From Geodermatophilaceae bacterium (GTDB lineage Bacteria > Actinomycetota > Actinomycetes > Mycobacteriales > Geodermatophilaceae), in NCBI GenBank assembly GCA_013812145.1, contig JACCTY010000167.1, forward strand, positions 1 to 41,352: a stretch of DNA of 41,352 bases, read 5' to 3'. The notes under the pieces were generated by a model, which saw only the letters and a program-made list of their open reading frames with translations, was not told the DNA's origin and searched no databases. Positions 1 to 7,350 of this stretch are shown piece by piece (position 1 is the first letter of the stretch; each line of letters starts with the position of its first letter). The position numbers and the translations under genes were made by a program.

Positions 1-2
1 TC

Positions 3-704
3 GTACAGGTGCGCCGGCAGGTCAGCCGGGCCGAGGCGAGCGCCGCCACCGAGACCCGCCGGCTGCGGCAGCGCCTGGCCGATGCCGAGGATGCCGTCGA
101 GGCGGCCCGCCGTACCGGCCGGGAGGCCCGGAGCAGCGACGATGCCCGGCTGTGGCTTCTGGTGGAGACCTTGGCCGGCGCTGCCCAGGGACTGCGCCGC
201 GAACTGGCGTTGGCGCCTCCGGAGCAGCGGCCGGGGGACGCCGTGGCCGGTACGCCGGAGCAGGGGTCACCGCAGCCCGCAGCGCGCGGTGACGACCCTG
301 AGCTGCTGGATCGGCTGCTCGCTCTCCCGCTCGTGCACGTCGTCGTCGACGGCTACAACGTGACGAAGTCCGGGTACGGCGAACTGCCGCTGCAGATGCA
401 GCGGGGGCGACTGGTGACCGGTCTCGGCGTCCTGGCGGCGCAGACCGGTGCCGAGGTCACCTGTGTCTTCGACGGCGCCGAGCGTCCACCGCTGATGCCT
501 GCATCGCCGCGTGGCGTGCGGGTGCTCTTCAGTGCATCAGGTCAGACCGCAGACGACGTGATCCGGCGGTTCGTGGCTGCCGAGCCACGCGGCCGAGCTG
601 TCGTGGTGGTCTCCAGCGACCGCGAAGTGGCCGACGGGATCCGGCGCAGCGGCGCATATTCGGTTGCTGCGGTCGCACTGCTGCGTCGGTTGGGTCGCAG
701 CTAG
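3..704 (+). CDS. NYN-domain (YacP-like) RNA-binding/nuclease protein, 5' end cut by window
   Basis: The frame is open to the left edge, so the true start lies upstream; the first start codon visible inside is GTG at 9. The N-terminal part (to about residue 90) is Arg/Ala/Glu-rich and probably coiled coil. The C-terminal 120 residues form a NYN/PIN-like domain: the hydrophobic strand with VDGYNV near residues 112-117, the CVFDGAE acidic strand, TADDVIRRF, and the VVVSSDREVADG strand near the end. Conserved Asp residues in these strands are the expected metal-binding residues of this nuclease-like fold. YacP/NYN proteins are thought to act on structured RNA; the substrate is unknown. Domain call is firm, function is inferred from the family. 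Confidence 0.85.
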   Translation, partial: VQVRRQVSRAEASAATETRRLRQRLADAEDAVEAARRTGREARSSDDARLWLLVETLAGAAQGLRRELALAPPEQRPGDAVAGTPEQGSPQPAARGDDPELLDRLLALPLVHVVVDGYNVTKSGYGELPLQMQRGRLVTGLGVLAAQTGAEVTCVFDGAERPPLMPASPRGVRVLFSASGQTADDVIRRFVAAEPRGRAVVVVSSDREVADGIRRSGAYSVAAVALLRRLGRS

Positions 705-722
705 CGGTCCTTGGTCGCTAGC
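700..722 (+). terminator. Possible hairpin terminator overlapping the NYN gene stop
   Basis: A perfect 7-bp inverted repeat (GCTAGCG / CGCTAGC) with a 9-nt loop that can add wobble pairs. It overlaps the TAG stop codon at 702-704. There is no U-tract, which is common for actinobacterial hairpin terminators, so this is only a candidate. Confidence 0.35.
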
Positions 723-845
723 GCGCCGCCGATCTCAGATTGTCGGTACCCACCGTTAGCGTCGCCGTAGACGCCGCCCTCGGGCTGCGCCGCCACCGGA
801 CCGCAACGAAGGGTGTGGTGGGACCCGATCGGCAAGGAGGTGCGA

Positions 846-1079
846 ATGATCATCGACTGCGACGAGTGCGCGGTGCGAGGCCCCGCGTGCGGGGAGTGCG
901 TCGTCAGCGTCCTGCTCGGCAGTGCGCCGGATGACATCGAGCATTTGGAACTCGACGATGCCGAGCGGAGCGCGGTCGCGACGCTGGCCGGAGCCGGGTT
1001 GATCCCGCCGCTTCGCATGGTGAGGATCTCCACCCACAGTGAGCCGGAGTCGACGCAGTGTCGACGCGATGTCGGCTGA
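846..1079 (+). CDS. Small Cys-rich conserved actinobacterial protein of unknown function
   Basis: A 77-residue protein starting at ATG 846, five bases after a strong ribosome binding site (AAGGAGG, 834-840). That decides against the longer frame beginning at 813. The N-terminus carries four cysteines in the pattern CDEC-x5-CGEC (Cys5, Cys8, Cys14, Cys17), a possible small metal site. The rest is a short acidic helix and a predicted beta segment ending in a polar tail. I recall similar short proteins next to NlpC/P60 genes in other actinobacteria, but no function is known to me. It lies upstream of the riboswitch and is probably transcribed separately from the hydrolase. Confidence 0.7.
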   Translation: MIIDCDECAVRGPACGECVVSVLLGSAPDDIEHLELDDAERSAVATLAGAGLIPPLRMVRISTHSEPESTQCRRDVG

Positions 1080-1204
1080 GTTCCGCAGGCTACAAAAAAT
1101 AAGTTGCGGAATACCGCGTCCAGGTTTGTCACAGCCGGGTCACGGCACCTACTGTGACCGACGTCCGCCTGAGTCTCAGCCCCCACCCGGGAGCCTCGGA
1201 CGGC

Positions 1205-1372
1205 CACCGCCGAATCAGATCCGGTCGATGTCGAGCACGCGAGCGACGCCGACCGAATACGAGCCGGGGACCCACTAGTCCTTGGGGTGAATCGGCGGGC
1301 CGGCTGCACCTTGCCGACCCGCGGTAGGGCACCTTCCCAGCCCGAACCCGTCAGCTAACTCGGTAGGCGGTC
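1205..1372 (+). promoter_or_regulatory. Cyclic di-AMP riboswitch (ydaO-yuaA class)
   Basis: The leader of the NlpC/P60 gene contains the conserved ydaO/yuaA blocks in order: CGCCGAATC near 1208, GAGCCGGGGACCCA at 1261-1274, TTGGGGTGAATCGG at 1282-1295, GGTAGGGCACCTTCCCAGCC around 1323-1342, then CCGAACCCGTCAGCTAACTC at 1342-1361 and GGTAGGCG at 1362-1369. The last blocks are the most diagnostic. This class binds c-di-AMP and usually turns expression off; in actinobacteria it typically precedes cell-wall hydrolase genes, as here. Ends are approximate. Ligand and class are from recognised consensus; the switching mechanism (terminator or translational) is not resolved. Confidence 0.9.
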
Positions 1373-1399
1373 GACGTGGAAGAAGGAGAGCCGCCGCCT

Positions 1400-2530
1400 G
1401 TGGCGACCTCACGCGCCCTTGGACGCCCTGCCCGAGCCATCGTTGTGGCAGCCGTCGCAGCCGTCAGCCTCGTTCTCGCTCCCGCCAGCGGTTACGCCGA
1501 TCCGGACACGGATCCCGCGGCCCCACAGCCAGCAGCCGACGAACCGGCGACCGCCGCCGACGCGCAGCAGCAGGTGGCCGACCTCAGCCACAACCTCGAG
1601 ATCGTGACCGAGCAGTACAACGACGGCCAGATCCTGCTCGACCAGCGTGAGGCCAAAGCCGCCATCGCCACCGCACAGCTCGGTCAGGTGCAACGCGACA
1701 TCACTGAGTTGGACGGTCGGGTTCGGCAGGTTGCGCGCAGCGCCTACACCGGCGATCAACTGGCCGGTTTCACCGTGCTGATGACCAGCGGCTCACCGCA
1801 GGAGTTCCTGGACAGGCTCAACACCCTGGACGCCATCTCCGCGCACAGCAACGAGGTCGTTGCCGAGCTTGCGCTGGCGCAGCAGCATGCACGCGACCTG
1901 GCGGCGCAGGCCGAGCAGGCACTGGCCGATGCCGAGGCTGCCGCCGCGGACCTGGAATCGAAGAAGACGAAGATCGAGACCGATCTGCCCGTGCTCGAGG
2001 CGCTGTTGGCGACCCTGACGGAGGAGGAGCGACAGGCGGCGGCGGCCCTGGCGCACGGCCCCAGCACGACCGCGGTGGACGAGCGCGCCGACGACACCGA
2101 GCGCGCCGACGACACCGAGCGCGCCGACCGATCCGAGCGCGGTGCGCCGTCCTCGCCGATCGTCGCACCGACCGAGGCTGCCCAGATCGCGGTGGACACG
2201 GCGTACGCCCAGCTCGGTGATCCGTACGTCTGGGCTGCCGACGGGCCGGACTCCTTTGACTGCTCCGGGCTGACGATGTACTCCTACGCCGCGGCGGGAA
2301 TCAGCTTGCCGCACTCGAGCCGGATGCAGTCGACGATGGGCGTCTACGTGCCGCGCGACCAGCTGCAGCCCGGCGACCTGGTGTTCTACTACAGCCCGGT
2401 CAGCCACGTCGGGATCTATATCGGCAACAACCAGCTGATCGAGGCACCGAACACCGGCAGCGTCGTGAGTATCCGCGATCTGGACGCATGGGGCGGCTAC
2501 TCGCACGCGCAGCGGGTGGCGCTGCCCTGA
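1400..2530 (+). CDS. ripC: Secreted NlpC/P60 peptidoglycan endopeptidase (RipC/PcsB-like)
   Basis: I prefer GTG 1400 to GTG 1376: GGAG lies at 1385-1388, and the product then starts with a standard signal peptide (Arg-rich start, VVAAVAAVSLVLA core, Ala cleavage region). Product is 376 residues. The middle (about 50-210) is a long Ala/Glu/Gln-rich coiled coil as in PcsB/RipC proteins. A hinge with tandem ERADDT units follows, then a C-terminal NlpC/P60 domain with catalytic Cys288 (DCSG) and His336 (SHVG). It should cut the D-Glu-mesoDAP stem-peptide bond during growth or division, with the coiled coil likely contacting an FtsEX-type partner (family knowledge). It sits under a c-di-AMP riboswitch, tying wall hydrolysis to turgor signalling. 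Only 3 nt separate it from pimB. Confidence 0.92.
   Translation: MATSRALGRPARAIVVAAVAAVSLVLAPASGYADPDTDPAAPQPAADEPATAADAQQQVADLSHNLEIVTEQYNDGQILLDQREAKAAIATAQLGQVQRDITELDGRVRQVARSAYTGDQLAGFTVLMTSGSPQEFLDRLNTLDAISAHSNEVVAELALAQQHARDLAAQAEQALADAEAAAADLESKKTKIETDLPVLEALLATLTEEERQAAAALAHGPSTTAVDERADDTERADDTERADRSERGAPSSPIVAPTEAAQIAVDTAYAQLGDPYVWAADGPDSFDCSGLTMYSYAAAGISLPHSSRMQSTMGVYVPRDQLQPGDLVFYYSPVSHVGIYIGNNQLIEAPNTGSVVSIRDLDAWGGYSHAQRVALP
2081..2140 (+). repeat. 18-bp tandem repeat in the ripC hinge
   Basis: Three 18-bp units start at 2081, 2099 and 2117, followed by a partial fourth at 2135. The first two are identical (GAGCGCGCCGACGACACC) and the third differs at its end. They encode ERADDT, ERADDT, ERADRS in the linker between coiled coil and catalytic domain. 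Copy number could vary between strains without breaking the frame. Confidence 0.85.
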
Positions 2531-2533
2531 CCG

Positions 2534-3667
2534 GTGACTGACCGAACGCTGGTCATCACCAACGACTTTCCCCCGCGCACCGGCGGTATCCAGAGCTACG
2601 TCTACGCGCTGGCGTCCCTGCTGCCCGCCGACTCGGTGGTGGTCTACACGTCGACCCACCCCGGAGCCGCGGCGTACGACGCCGGGGCCCCCTTCCCCGT
2701 CATCCGCAGCCGCAGCCGCCTGCTGCTTCCGACCGCGGCGGTGGGTCGCCGGGCCGCCGAGATCGTCCGGTCTGAGGGGTGCACCAGCGTGTGGTTCGGC
2801 GCTGCGGCACCGCTGGGTCTGCTCACCGGTGGACTGCGCCGGGCCGGTGTCCGCCGCGTCGTCGCCTCGACGCACGGGCACGAGACTGGCTGGGCGAGGC
2901 TGCCCGCGGCCAGGTCGCTGCTGCGCCGGATCAGCCGGGACGTCGACGTACTGACCTGCATCGCCGAGTTCACCCGGCGTGGGCTGGCGCCGGCGATGGC
3001 TCCAGGTGCCCGTGTGGTCAGGTTGTCACCGGGGGTGGACACCGACCTGTTCCATCCGGGCGTGGACGGCACCGCCGTCCGCGCGGCTTACGCACTTGAC
3101 AGCCGGCCGACTGTGGTCTGCGTGTCCAGGCTGGTCCGCCGAAAAGGGCAGGATGCGCTCATCGCCGCCCTTCCGATCGTCCGTGCGTCGGTTCCCGACG
3201 TCGCGTTGCTGCTCGTCGGCGGAGGGCCGGACCGGGCCAGGCTGCAACGGCTGGCGGCGCGTGCCGGCGTGAGCGAAGCGGTGCGGTTCAGCGGTGAGGT
3301 GCGGTGGGATGCGCTCCCGTCGTACTACGCCGCGGGGGATGTCTTCGCGATGCCGTGCCGCACCCGCCGCGGTGGCCTGGACGTCGAGGGTTTCGGGATG
3401 GTCTACGTCGAGGCCGCCGCGACCGGGCTGCCCGTCGTCGCCGGAAACTCCGGCGGAGCACCGGAGGCCGTGCTGGACGGCCGAACCGGCTACGTCGTCC
3501 ACGATCCGCTGTCGCCGCCGGCCATCGCGCGCCGGCTGATCCCGCTGCTGACCGACCCGGCCCGAGCGGCAGCCCTCGGTGCGGCGGGTCGCGAGTGGGT
3601 GTTGCGGGAGTTGCGCTGGGACCTGCTCGCCAACCGGCTGGCCGGCCTGCTTGGCCCGGCCGGTTAG
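2534..3667 (+). CDS. pimB: GT4 glycosyltransferase, phosphatidylinositol mannoside mannosyltransferase (PimB type)
   Basis: A 377-residue GT-B glycosyltransferase from GTG 2534. The N-terminal NDFPPRTGGIQSY motif is the signature of PimB and close relatives. The C-terminal donor domain has the family-4 run VCVSRLVRRKGQD, LLVGGGPDRARL, a PCRTRRGGLDVEGFGMVYVEAAATGLPVVAGNSGGAPEAV block with the E-x7-E type acceptor/donor motif, and GRTGYVV. In mycobacteria PimB adds the second GDP-mannose-derived mannose to monoacylated PIM1 on the inner membrane face. Length matches the mycobacterial enzyme (about 385). It follows the wall hydrolase with 3 nt between, so the pair is likely co-transcribed. Its stop overlaps the fadD15 stop (convergent). 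Confidence 0.88.
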   Translation: MTDRTLVITNDFPPRTGGIQSYVYALASLLPADSVVVYTSTHPGAAAYDAGAPFPVIRSRSRLLLPTAAVGRRAAEIVRSEGCTSVWFGAAAPLGLLTGGLRRAGVRRVVASTHGHETGWARLPAARSLLRRISRDVDVLTCIAEFTRRGLAPAMAPGARVVRLSPGVDTDLFHPGVDGTAVRAAYALDSRPTVVCVSRLVRRKGQDALIAALPIVRASVPDVALLLVGGGPDRARLQRLAARAGVSEAVRFSGEVRWDALPSYYAAGDVFAMPCRTRRGGLDVEGFGMVYVEAAATGLPVVAGNSGGAPEAVLDGRTGYVVHDPLSPPAIARRLIPLLTDPARAAALGAAGREWVLRELRWDLLANRLAGLLGPAG

Positions 3668-5457
3668 CGGGCGTACAGCTTGGTGACGTCCTCGGCGTAC
3701 TGCTTGAGCACGACGCTGCGCTTGAGGCTCAGCTTCGGTGTCAGCTCGCCGCCTTCTTGGGTGAAGTCGACTGCCAGGATCCGGAACTTCTTGATCGCCT
3801 CGGCCGAGGACACGGAGCGATTCGCCTCGTCGACGGCGGCCTGGATGCTGGCACGCAGATCCGGATCCTCGGACAGGTCGCCGACCGTTGCGTCGGCCGG
3901 CTTGCCGTTGGCCGTCTTCCAGGCCGGAAACGCGTCGGGATCGATCGTGACGAGGCAGCCGATGAACGGTTGCTGGTCGCCGACGGCCATGCATTGACTC
4001 ACCAGCGGGTGGGCGCGGAGGCGATCCTCGAGCACGGAGGGAGCGACGTTCTTGCCGCCGGCGGTGACGATGATCTCCTTCTTCCGGCCGGTGATCCGCA
4101 GGAAGCCGTCGTCGTCAAGTTCGCCGAGGTCACCGGAGTGCAACCAGCCGTCCGCGGAAAGCACCTCGCGGGTGGCGTCATCGTTGCGCCAGTAGCCGCG
4201 CATGATGTGCGGGCCCTTGAGCAGGATCTCGCCGTCGTCGGCGATCCGCACCGAGACGCCGGGCAGCGGCTTGCCTACCGTCCCGATCTTGACGGAGTCC
4301 CGGAGGTTGACCGTCGACGCGGCCGACGTCTCGGTCAGCCCGTAGCCCTCGTAAACGGTCAGCCCGATGCCGCGGAAGAAGTGGCCCAGGCGAGCGCCCA
4401 GCGGCGCCCCGCCGGACACCGCTGAGTGGCACTGACCGCCGAGTGCCGCACGCAGCTTGGAGTAGACGAGCTTGTCGAACAGCGTGTGCTTGACCTTGAG
4501 CGCCAGGCCGGGCCCGCTGCCGTCCAGAGCCTCGGAGTAGGCGATGGCGGTGTCCTCGGCGGCGTCGAAGATCTTGCCCTTGCCGTCGGCATGCGCCTTT
4601 TGCTTGGAGGCGTTGTAGACCTTCTCGAACACGCGCGGAACCGACAGCAGGAACGTCGGCTTGAAGCCGGCCAGGTCGGCGATGAGATTCTTGACGTCGG
4701 CGGTGTGCCCCAACCGGGCGCCGGTCTGTACGGCGCCGCATTGGATCAGCCGCGCGAAGACGTGGGCGAGCGGTAGGAACAGCAGCGTGGAGCCCTGCTT
4801 GTTGAACAACTCGGACAGGCCGGGGATGGCGTTGCCGATGTCGAAGAGGAGGTTGCCGTGCGTGAGCTCGCAGCCCTTGGGTCGGCCGGTCGTGCCGCTG
4901 GTGTAGATGATGCTGCACGGGCTGTCGGTGTTCGTCGCCTGACGCCGCTCGGTGACCGCGTCGTCGTCCACGTCCGCGCCCGCCGCGCGCAACTCCTCGA
5001 GCCCGTCGCCGTCGATCTGCCAGAGCTGCCGGACGTCGGGGGCATCCGGTGCTGCGCCCTTCACAAGCTCGGCGTGCGCCTCGGTCTCGACCACCGCAGC
5101 GACGGCCCCTGAGTCGCTCAGGATCCACTGCACCTGCTCGAGGCTGGAGGTCTCGTAGATGGGCACCGTCACGGCGCCCGCTGTCCAGATCGCGTAGTCG
5201 ACCAGGGTCCACTCGTAGCTGGTCTTGCTCATCAGGGCGATCCGGTCACCCGCCGCGATGCCCGACGCGATGAGGCCCTTGGCCAGCGCTGTCACATCAT
5301 CGGCGAACTCCTTGGCGCTGACGTCGGTCCACACCCCGTCACGGCGTACCGAAAAGGCGGCGTGGGCCGGGTCGGACGCGGCGTTGTCGAACACCGGGTC
5401 GCTCAGGTTTGCCTCGTGCGGGGTGACGATGACGGCCGGGACGGCAAGCTCGCGCAC
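3664..5457 (-). CDS. fadD15: Long-chain fatty-acid-CoA ligase (FadD15-like)
   Basis: A 597-residue AMP-forming acyl-CoA synthetase. The frame is open much further upstream, but GTG at 5457 is preceded by AGGAG about 10 nt upstream and gives the usual length (FadD15 is about 600). Motifs in order: SIIYTSGTTGRPKGCELTH (phosphate loop), YEGYGLTETSA, GDLGELDDDGFLRITGRKKEIIV (adenylate and hinge) and a C-terminal lysine in TPKLSLKR. The enzyme activates long-chain fatty acids to acyl-CoA via an acyl-adenylate at the membrane. The neighbour order pimB-fadD15 is shared with M. tuberculosis. A promoter for it and the divergent SRPBCC gene must lie in 5458-5569. Confidence 0.92.
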   Translation of the reverse strand: MRELAVPAVIVTPHEANLSDPVFDNAASDPAHAAFSVRRDGVWTDVSAKEFADDVTALAKGLIASGIAAGDRIALMSKTSYEWTLVDYAIWTAGAVTVPIYETSSLEQVQWILSDSGAVAAVVETEAHAELVKGAAPDAPDVRQLWQIDGDGLEELRAAGADVDDDAVTERRQATNTDSPCSIIYTSGTTGRPKGCELTHGNLLFDIGNAIPGLSELFNKQGSTLLFLPLAHVFARLIQCGAVQTGARLGHTADVKNLIADLAGFKPTFLLSVPRVFEKVYNASKQKAHADGKGKIFDAAEDTAIAYSEALDGSGPGLALKVKHTLFDKLVYSKLRAALGGQCHSAVSGGAPLGARLGHFFRGIGLTVYEGYGLTETSAASTVNLRDSVKIGTVGKPLPGVSVRIADDGEILLKGPHIMRGYWRNDDATREVLSADGWLHSGDLGELDDDGFLRITGRKKEIIVTAGGKNVAPSVLEDRLRAHPLVSQCMAVGDQQPFIGCLVTIDPDAFPAWKTANGKPADATVGDLSEDPDLRASIQAAVDEANRSVSSAEAIKKFRILAVDFTQEGGELTPKLSLKRSVVLKQYAEDVTKLYAR

Positions 5458-5569
5458 GGTGACCTCTCTCCTCGTTGGCCGAGTGACCGCTGAATCTAGC
5501 GTCTCTGCACGATGGAGGGGAGCCGACGCAGACTTCGCCGACGCACCTCGGCTGTGCTGGAATGACCCG

Positions 5570-5935
5570 GTGCCTCGCGTCGACCTCTTCGACGAGACGT
5601 TCATCGTCGCGTCCGCCGCGCGAGTGGCCGAGCAGGTGGGTGACCGGCGACGCTGGCGGGCTTGGTGGCCGGACCTCGCCCTCACAGTCTTCCAGGACCG
5701 CGCCGAGGCCGGCGTGCGCTGGAACGTCACCGGCGCCCTGGTCGGCAGCATGGAGGTCTGGATCGAGCCGTGGGGCGACGGCGTGATCCTGCACTACTAC
5801 CTGCGGGCCGATCCGGTCCGTCCCGCCGCCCGCGACGAGGTACAGGTGCGGGCCCTCCGGGCCAGGCAGATTTTCTGGCGGCTCAAGGACGACCTCGAGG
5901 GTGACCGTCCGCCCGGCTGCGGACGGTCCGGCTGA
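5570..5935 (+). CDS. SRPBCC-fold (polyketide cyclase-like) protein
   Basis: A 121-residue protein from GTG 5570 (VPRVDLFDETFIVA). The sequence has the START/SRPBCC layout: an initial strand, a helix with RWRAWWPDL, then antiparallel strands VRWNVTGALVGSMEVWIEPWGDGVILHYYLRAD and a long C-terminal helix (RALRARQIFWRLKDDLEGD). The fold makes a hydrophobic pocket for a lipid or aromatic ligand; the ligand here is unknown. A relative is conserved beside fadD15 in other actinobacteria. It heads a plus-strand run with a second SRPBCC protein two genes on. Start chosen because the product then begins at the conserved domain edge; no clear Shine-Dalgarno sequence is visible. Confidence 0.8.
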   Translation: MPRVDLFDETFIVASAARVAEQVGDRRRWRAWWPDLALTVFQDRAEAGVRWNVTGALVGSMEVWIEPWGDGVILHYYLRADPVRPAARDEVQVRALRARQIFWRLKDDLEGDRPPGCGRSG

Positions 5936-5943
5936 CCGCGCCG

Positions 5944-6870
5944 ATGCGGCTGTGGTGGTCCGTTCTGTGTCGGGTCGCCTTGGTGATCGTTGCGGTGCTG
6001 GCGGTTTCGGTCACCGTGGTTGCGGTGTTGAGACCGGGCGCCGATGACCCCGCAGACGCTTTCGCTCCGGCCGGTACGCCGCTGCCCGACGGGTTCACAG
6101 TGCCCGAGGGCGCACAGCTGATCGGTACGCCACTGCGCTTCGACCCCGTATCGGACGAGGCGTCATCCGGGTCGTGGACCGCTGTGCTCTCGGTGACCGG
6201 GGACCCGATCGAGACCTGGTCAGCCATGCTGGCCGAGCTCTTCGACGTACTGATCGTCCCGAACGACCCGAGCGACGCGCTGGGTTGCGGGACGTACGAC
6301 GGGAGGTTCGAATGCGTGATCTCCCGTTATCGGCCGGAGCCGGCGCCGCCGCTGCAGGTCGGTCTCGACATGCGGCCGGTCCCGGGTGACGTCAGTGGCC
6401 GCTACTCCTTGGTTATCTCTGCGGTGCGGACCGAGCAGCCCTATGACTACGGCTCGGACCCCTGGCCGGGAGGTTCGGCGCCGGCGCCCCCGCCGGCCCG
6501 AGCCCGACCCGGCGTCGGGGAGCCGCTGGCGCCGGAGACGGTGGCCTACGACGTGGACACCGAGAGGTACGTGCTGCTGGAGGGGACCGAACTGCTCGTG
6601 CAGTTCTCGCCCGGCAGCAACACCGGTGGGTTCGGCGTATTGCTTCGGGTCACCCCCGGCGCCGACGTGCAGGATATTGCCGCCGCTTACGCGGAACAGG
6701 CCAGGCAGTTCGACGACGGATTGACCCATGAACGGGTGACGACGAACGCGGATTCGACGGTCTACGGCTTCATTCCGCCCGGAGGCGCCGGCGGGTATCA
6801 GGGTGAGGTGTACGGCCTCGATGCCGACAGCGGTGAGGACTACATCTACTACTACCTGTCCTACGACTGA
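5944..6870 (+). CDS. Membrane-anchored or secreted protein of unknown function
   Basis: A 308-residue product from ATG 5944, 8 nt after the SRPBCC gene. Residues about 7-28 (VLCRVALVIVAVLAVSVTVVAVL) form one membrane segment or uncleaved signal; the remainder should lie outside the cell. Two cysteines (LGCGTYDGRFEC) could form a disulfide. A Pro/Ala-rich linker (about 180-190) separates two beta-rich halves, and the end is very Tyr-rich (DYIYYYLSYD). I do not recognise a family. Position inside the fadD15/ArsA run suggests an envelope role, which is inference only. Confidence 0.7.
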   Translation: MRLWWSVLCRVALVIVAVLAVSVTVVAVLRPGADDPADAFAPAGTPLPDGFTVPEGAQLIGTPLRFDPVSDEASSGSWTAVLSVTGDPIETWSAMLAELFDVLIVPNDPSDALGCGTYDGRFECVISRYRPEPAPPLQVGLDMRPVPGDVSGRYSLVISAVRTEQPYDYGSDPWPGGSAPAPPPARARPGVGEPLAPETVAYDVDTERYVLLEGTELLVQFSPGSNTGGFGVLLRVTPGADVQDIAAAYAEQARQFDDGLTHERVTTNADSTVYGFIPPGGAGGYQGEVYGLDADSGEDYIYYYLSYD

Positions 6871-6911
6871 CCGCCCGGGAGCAGCCCAACGCGGACGGTA
6901 CGGTGCAGAGC

Positions 6912-7346
6912 ATGGCCGACGAGTCCACGCAGTCGATCGTCATCGACGCTCCGCCGGGGCAGATCATGGCGGTCATTGCGGACTTCCCGGCCTATCCGGA
7001 GTGGGCCGGCTTCGTCAAGAGCTGTGAGGTGCAGGACGCCGGTCCGGACGGCCGGGCGCGGCGGGTTCGGTTCCTGCTCGATGCTGGCGTCGTCAAGGAC
7101 GACTACGTCTTGGACTACGACTGGGCCGACGACGACTCCCGCGTCGACTGGCAGCTGGTGAGCGGGCAGATGCAAAAGGCACAGACCGGCTCGTACGAGC
7201 TGCTGCCGCACGGAGACTCGACCGAGGTGACCTACACCCTCGCGGTGGATCAGAGCATCCCGATGCTCGGGATGTTCAAGCGCAAGGCCGAGAAGGTCAT
7301 CATGGACACCGCGCTTCGAGAGCTGAAGAAGCGGGTCGAGAGGTAG
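6912..7346 (+). CDS. SRPBCC family protein (Rv2185c-like)
   Basis: A 144-residue SRPBCC/cyclase-dehydrase protein. ATG 6912 is chosen over GTG 6903: it gives the same length as mycobacterial Rv2185c, and a TANNNT hexamer (TACGGT, 6899-6904) lies 7 nt before it, so the mRNA may be leaderless. Signature regions are SIVIDAPPGQIMAVIADFPAYPEWAGFVKSCEV at the N-terminus and the final helix KRKAEKVIMDTALRELKKRVE. The pocket ligand is unknown. It is followed 4 nt later by the ArsA-like ATPase gene, a pairing shared with mycobacteria and suggesting a functional link. Confidence 0.85.
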   Translation: MADESTQSIVIDAPPGQIMAVIADFPAYPEWAGFVKSCEVQDAGPDGRARRVRFLLDAGVVKDDYVLDYDWADDDSRVDWQLVSGQMQKAQTGSYELLPHGDSTEVTYTLAVDQSIPMLGMFKRKAEKVIMDTALRELKKRVER

Positions 7347-7350
7347 CCAC

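Noticed and set aside
1376-1399. Upstream GTG start for ripC
   Set aside because: It would place eight polar residues before the signal peptide and begins before the AGGAG that serves GTG 1400.
2081-2140. CRISPR-like repeats
   Set aside because: Tandem 18-bp units without spacers, in frame inside ripC; they encode a protein linker.
3304-4425. Long plus-strand ORF (373 codons) overlapping pimB and fadD15
   Set aside because: Antisense shadow of fadD15 caused by high GC; Arg/Ala-rich with no domain, while both overlapping genes have full family motifs.
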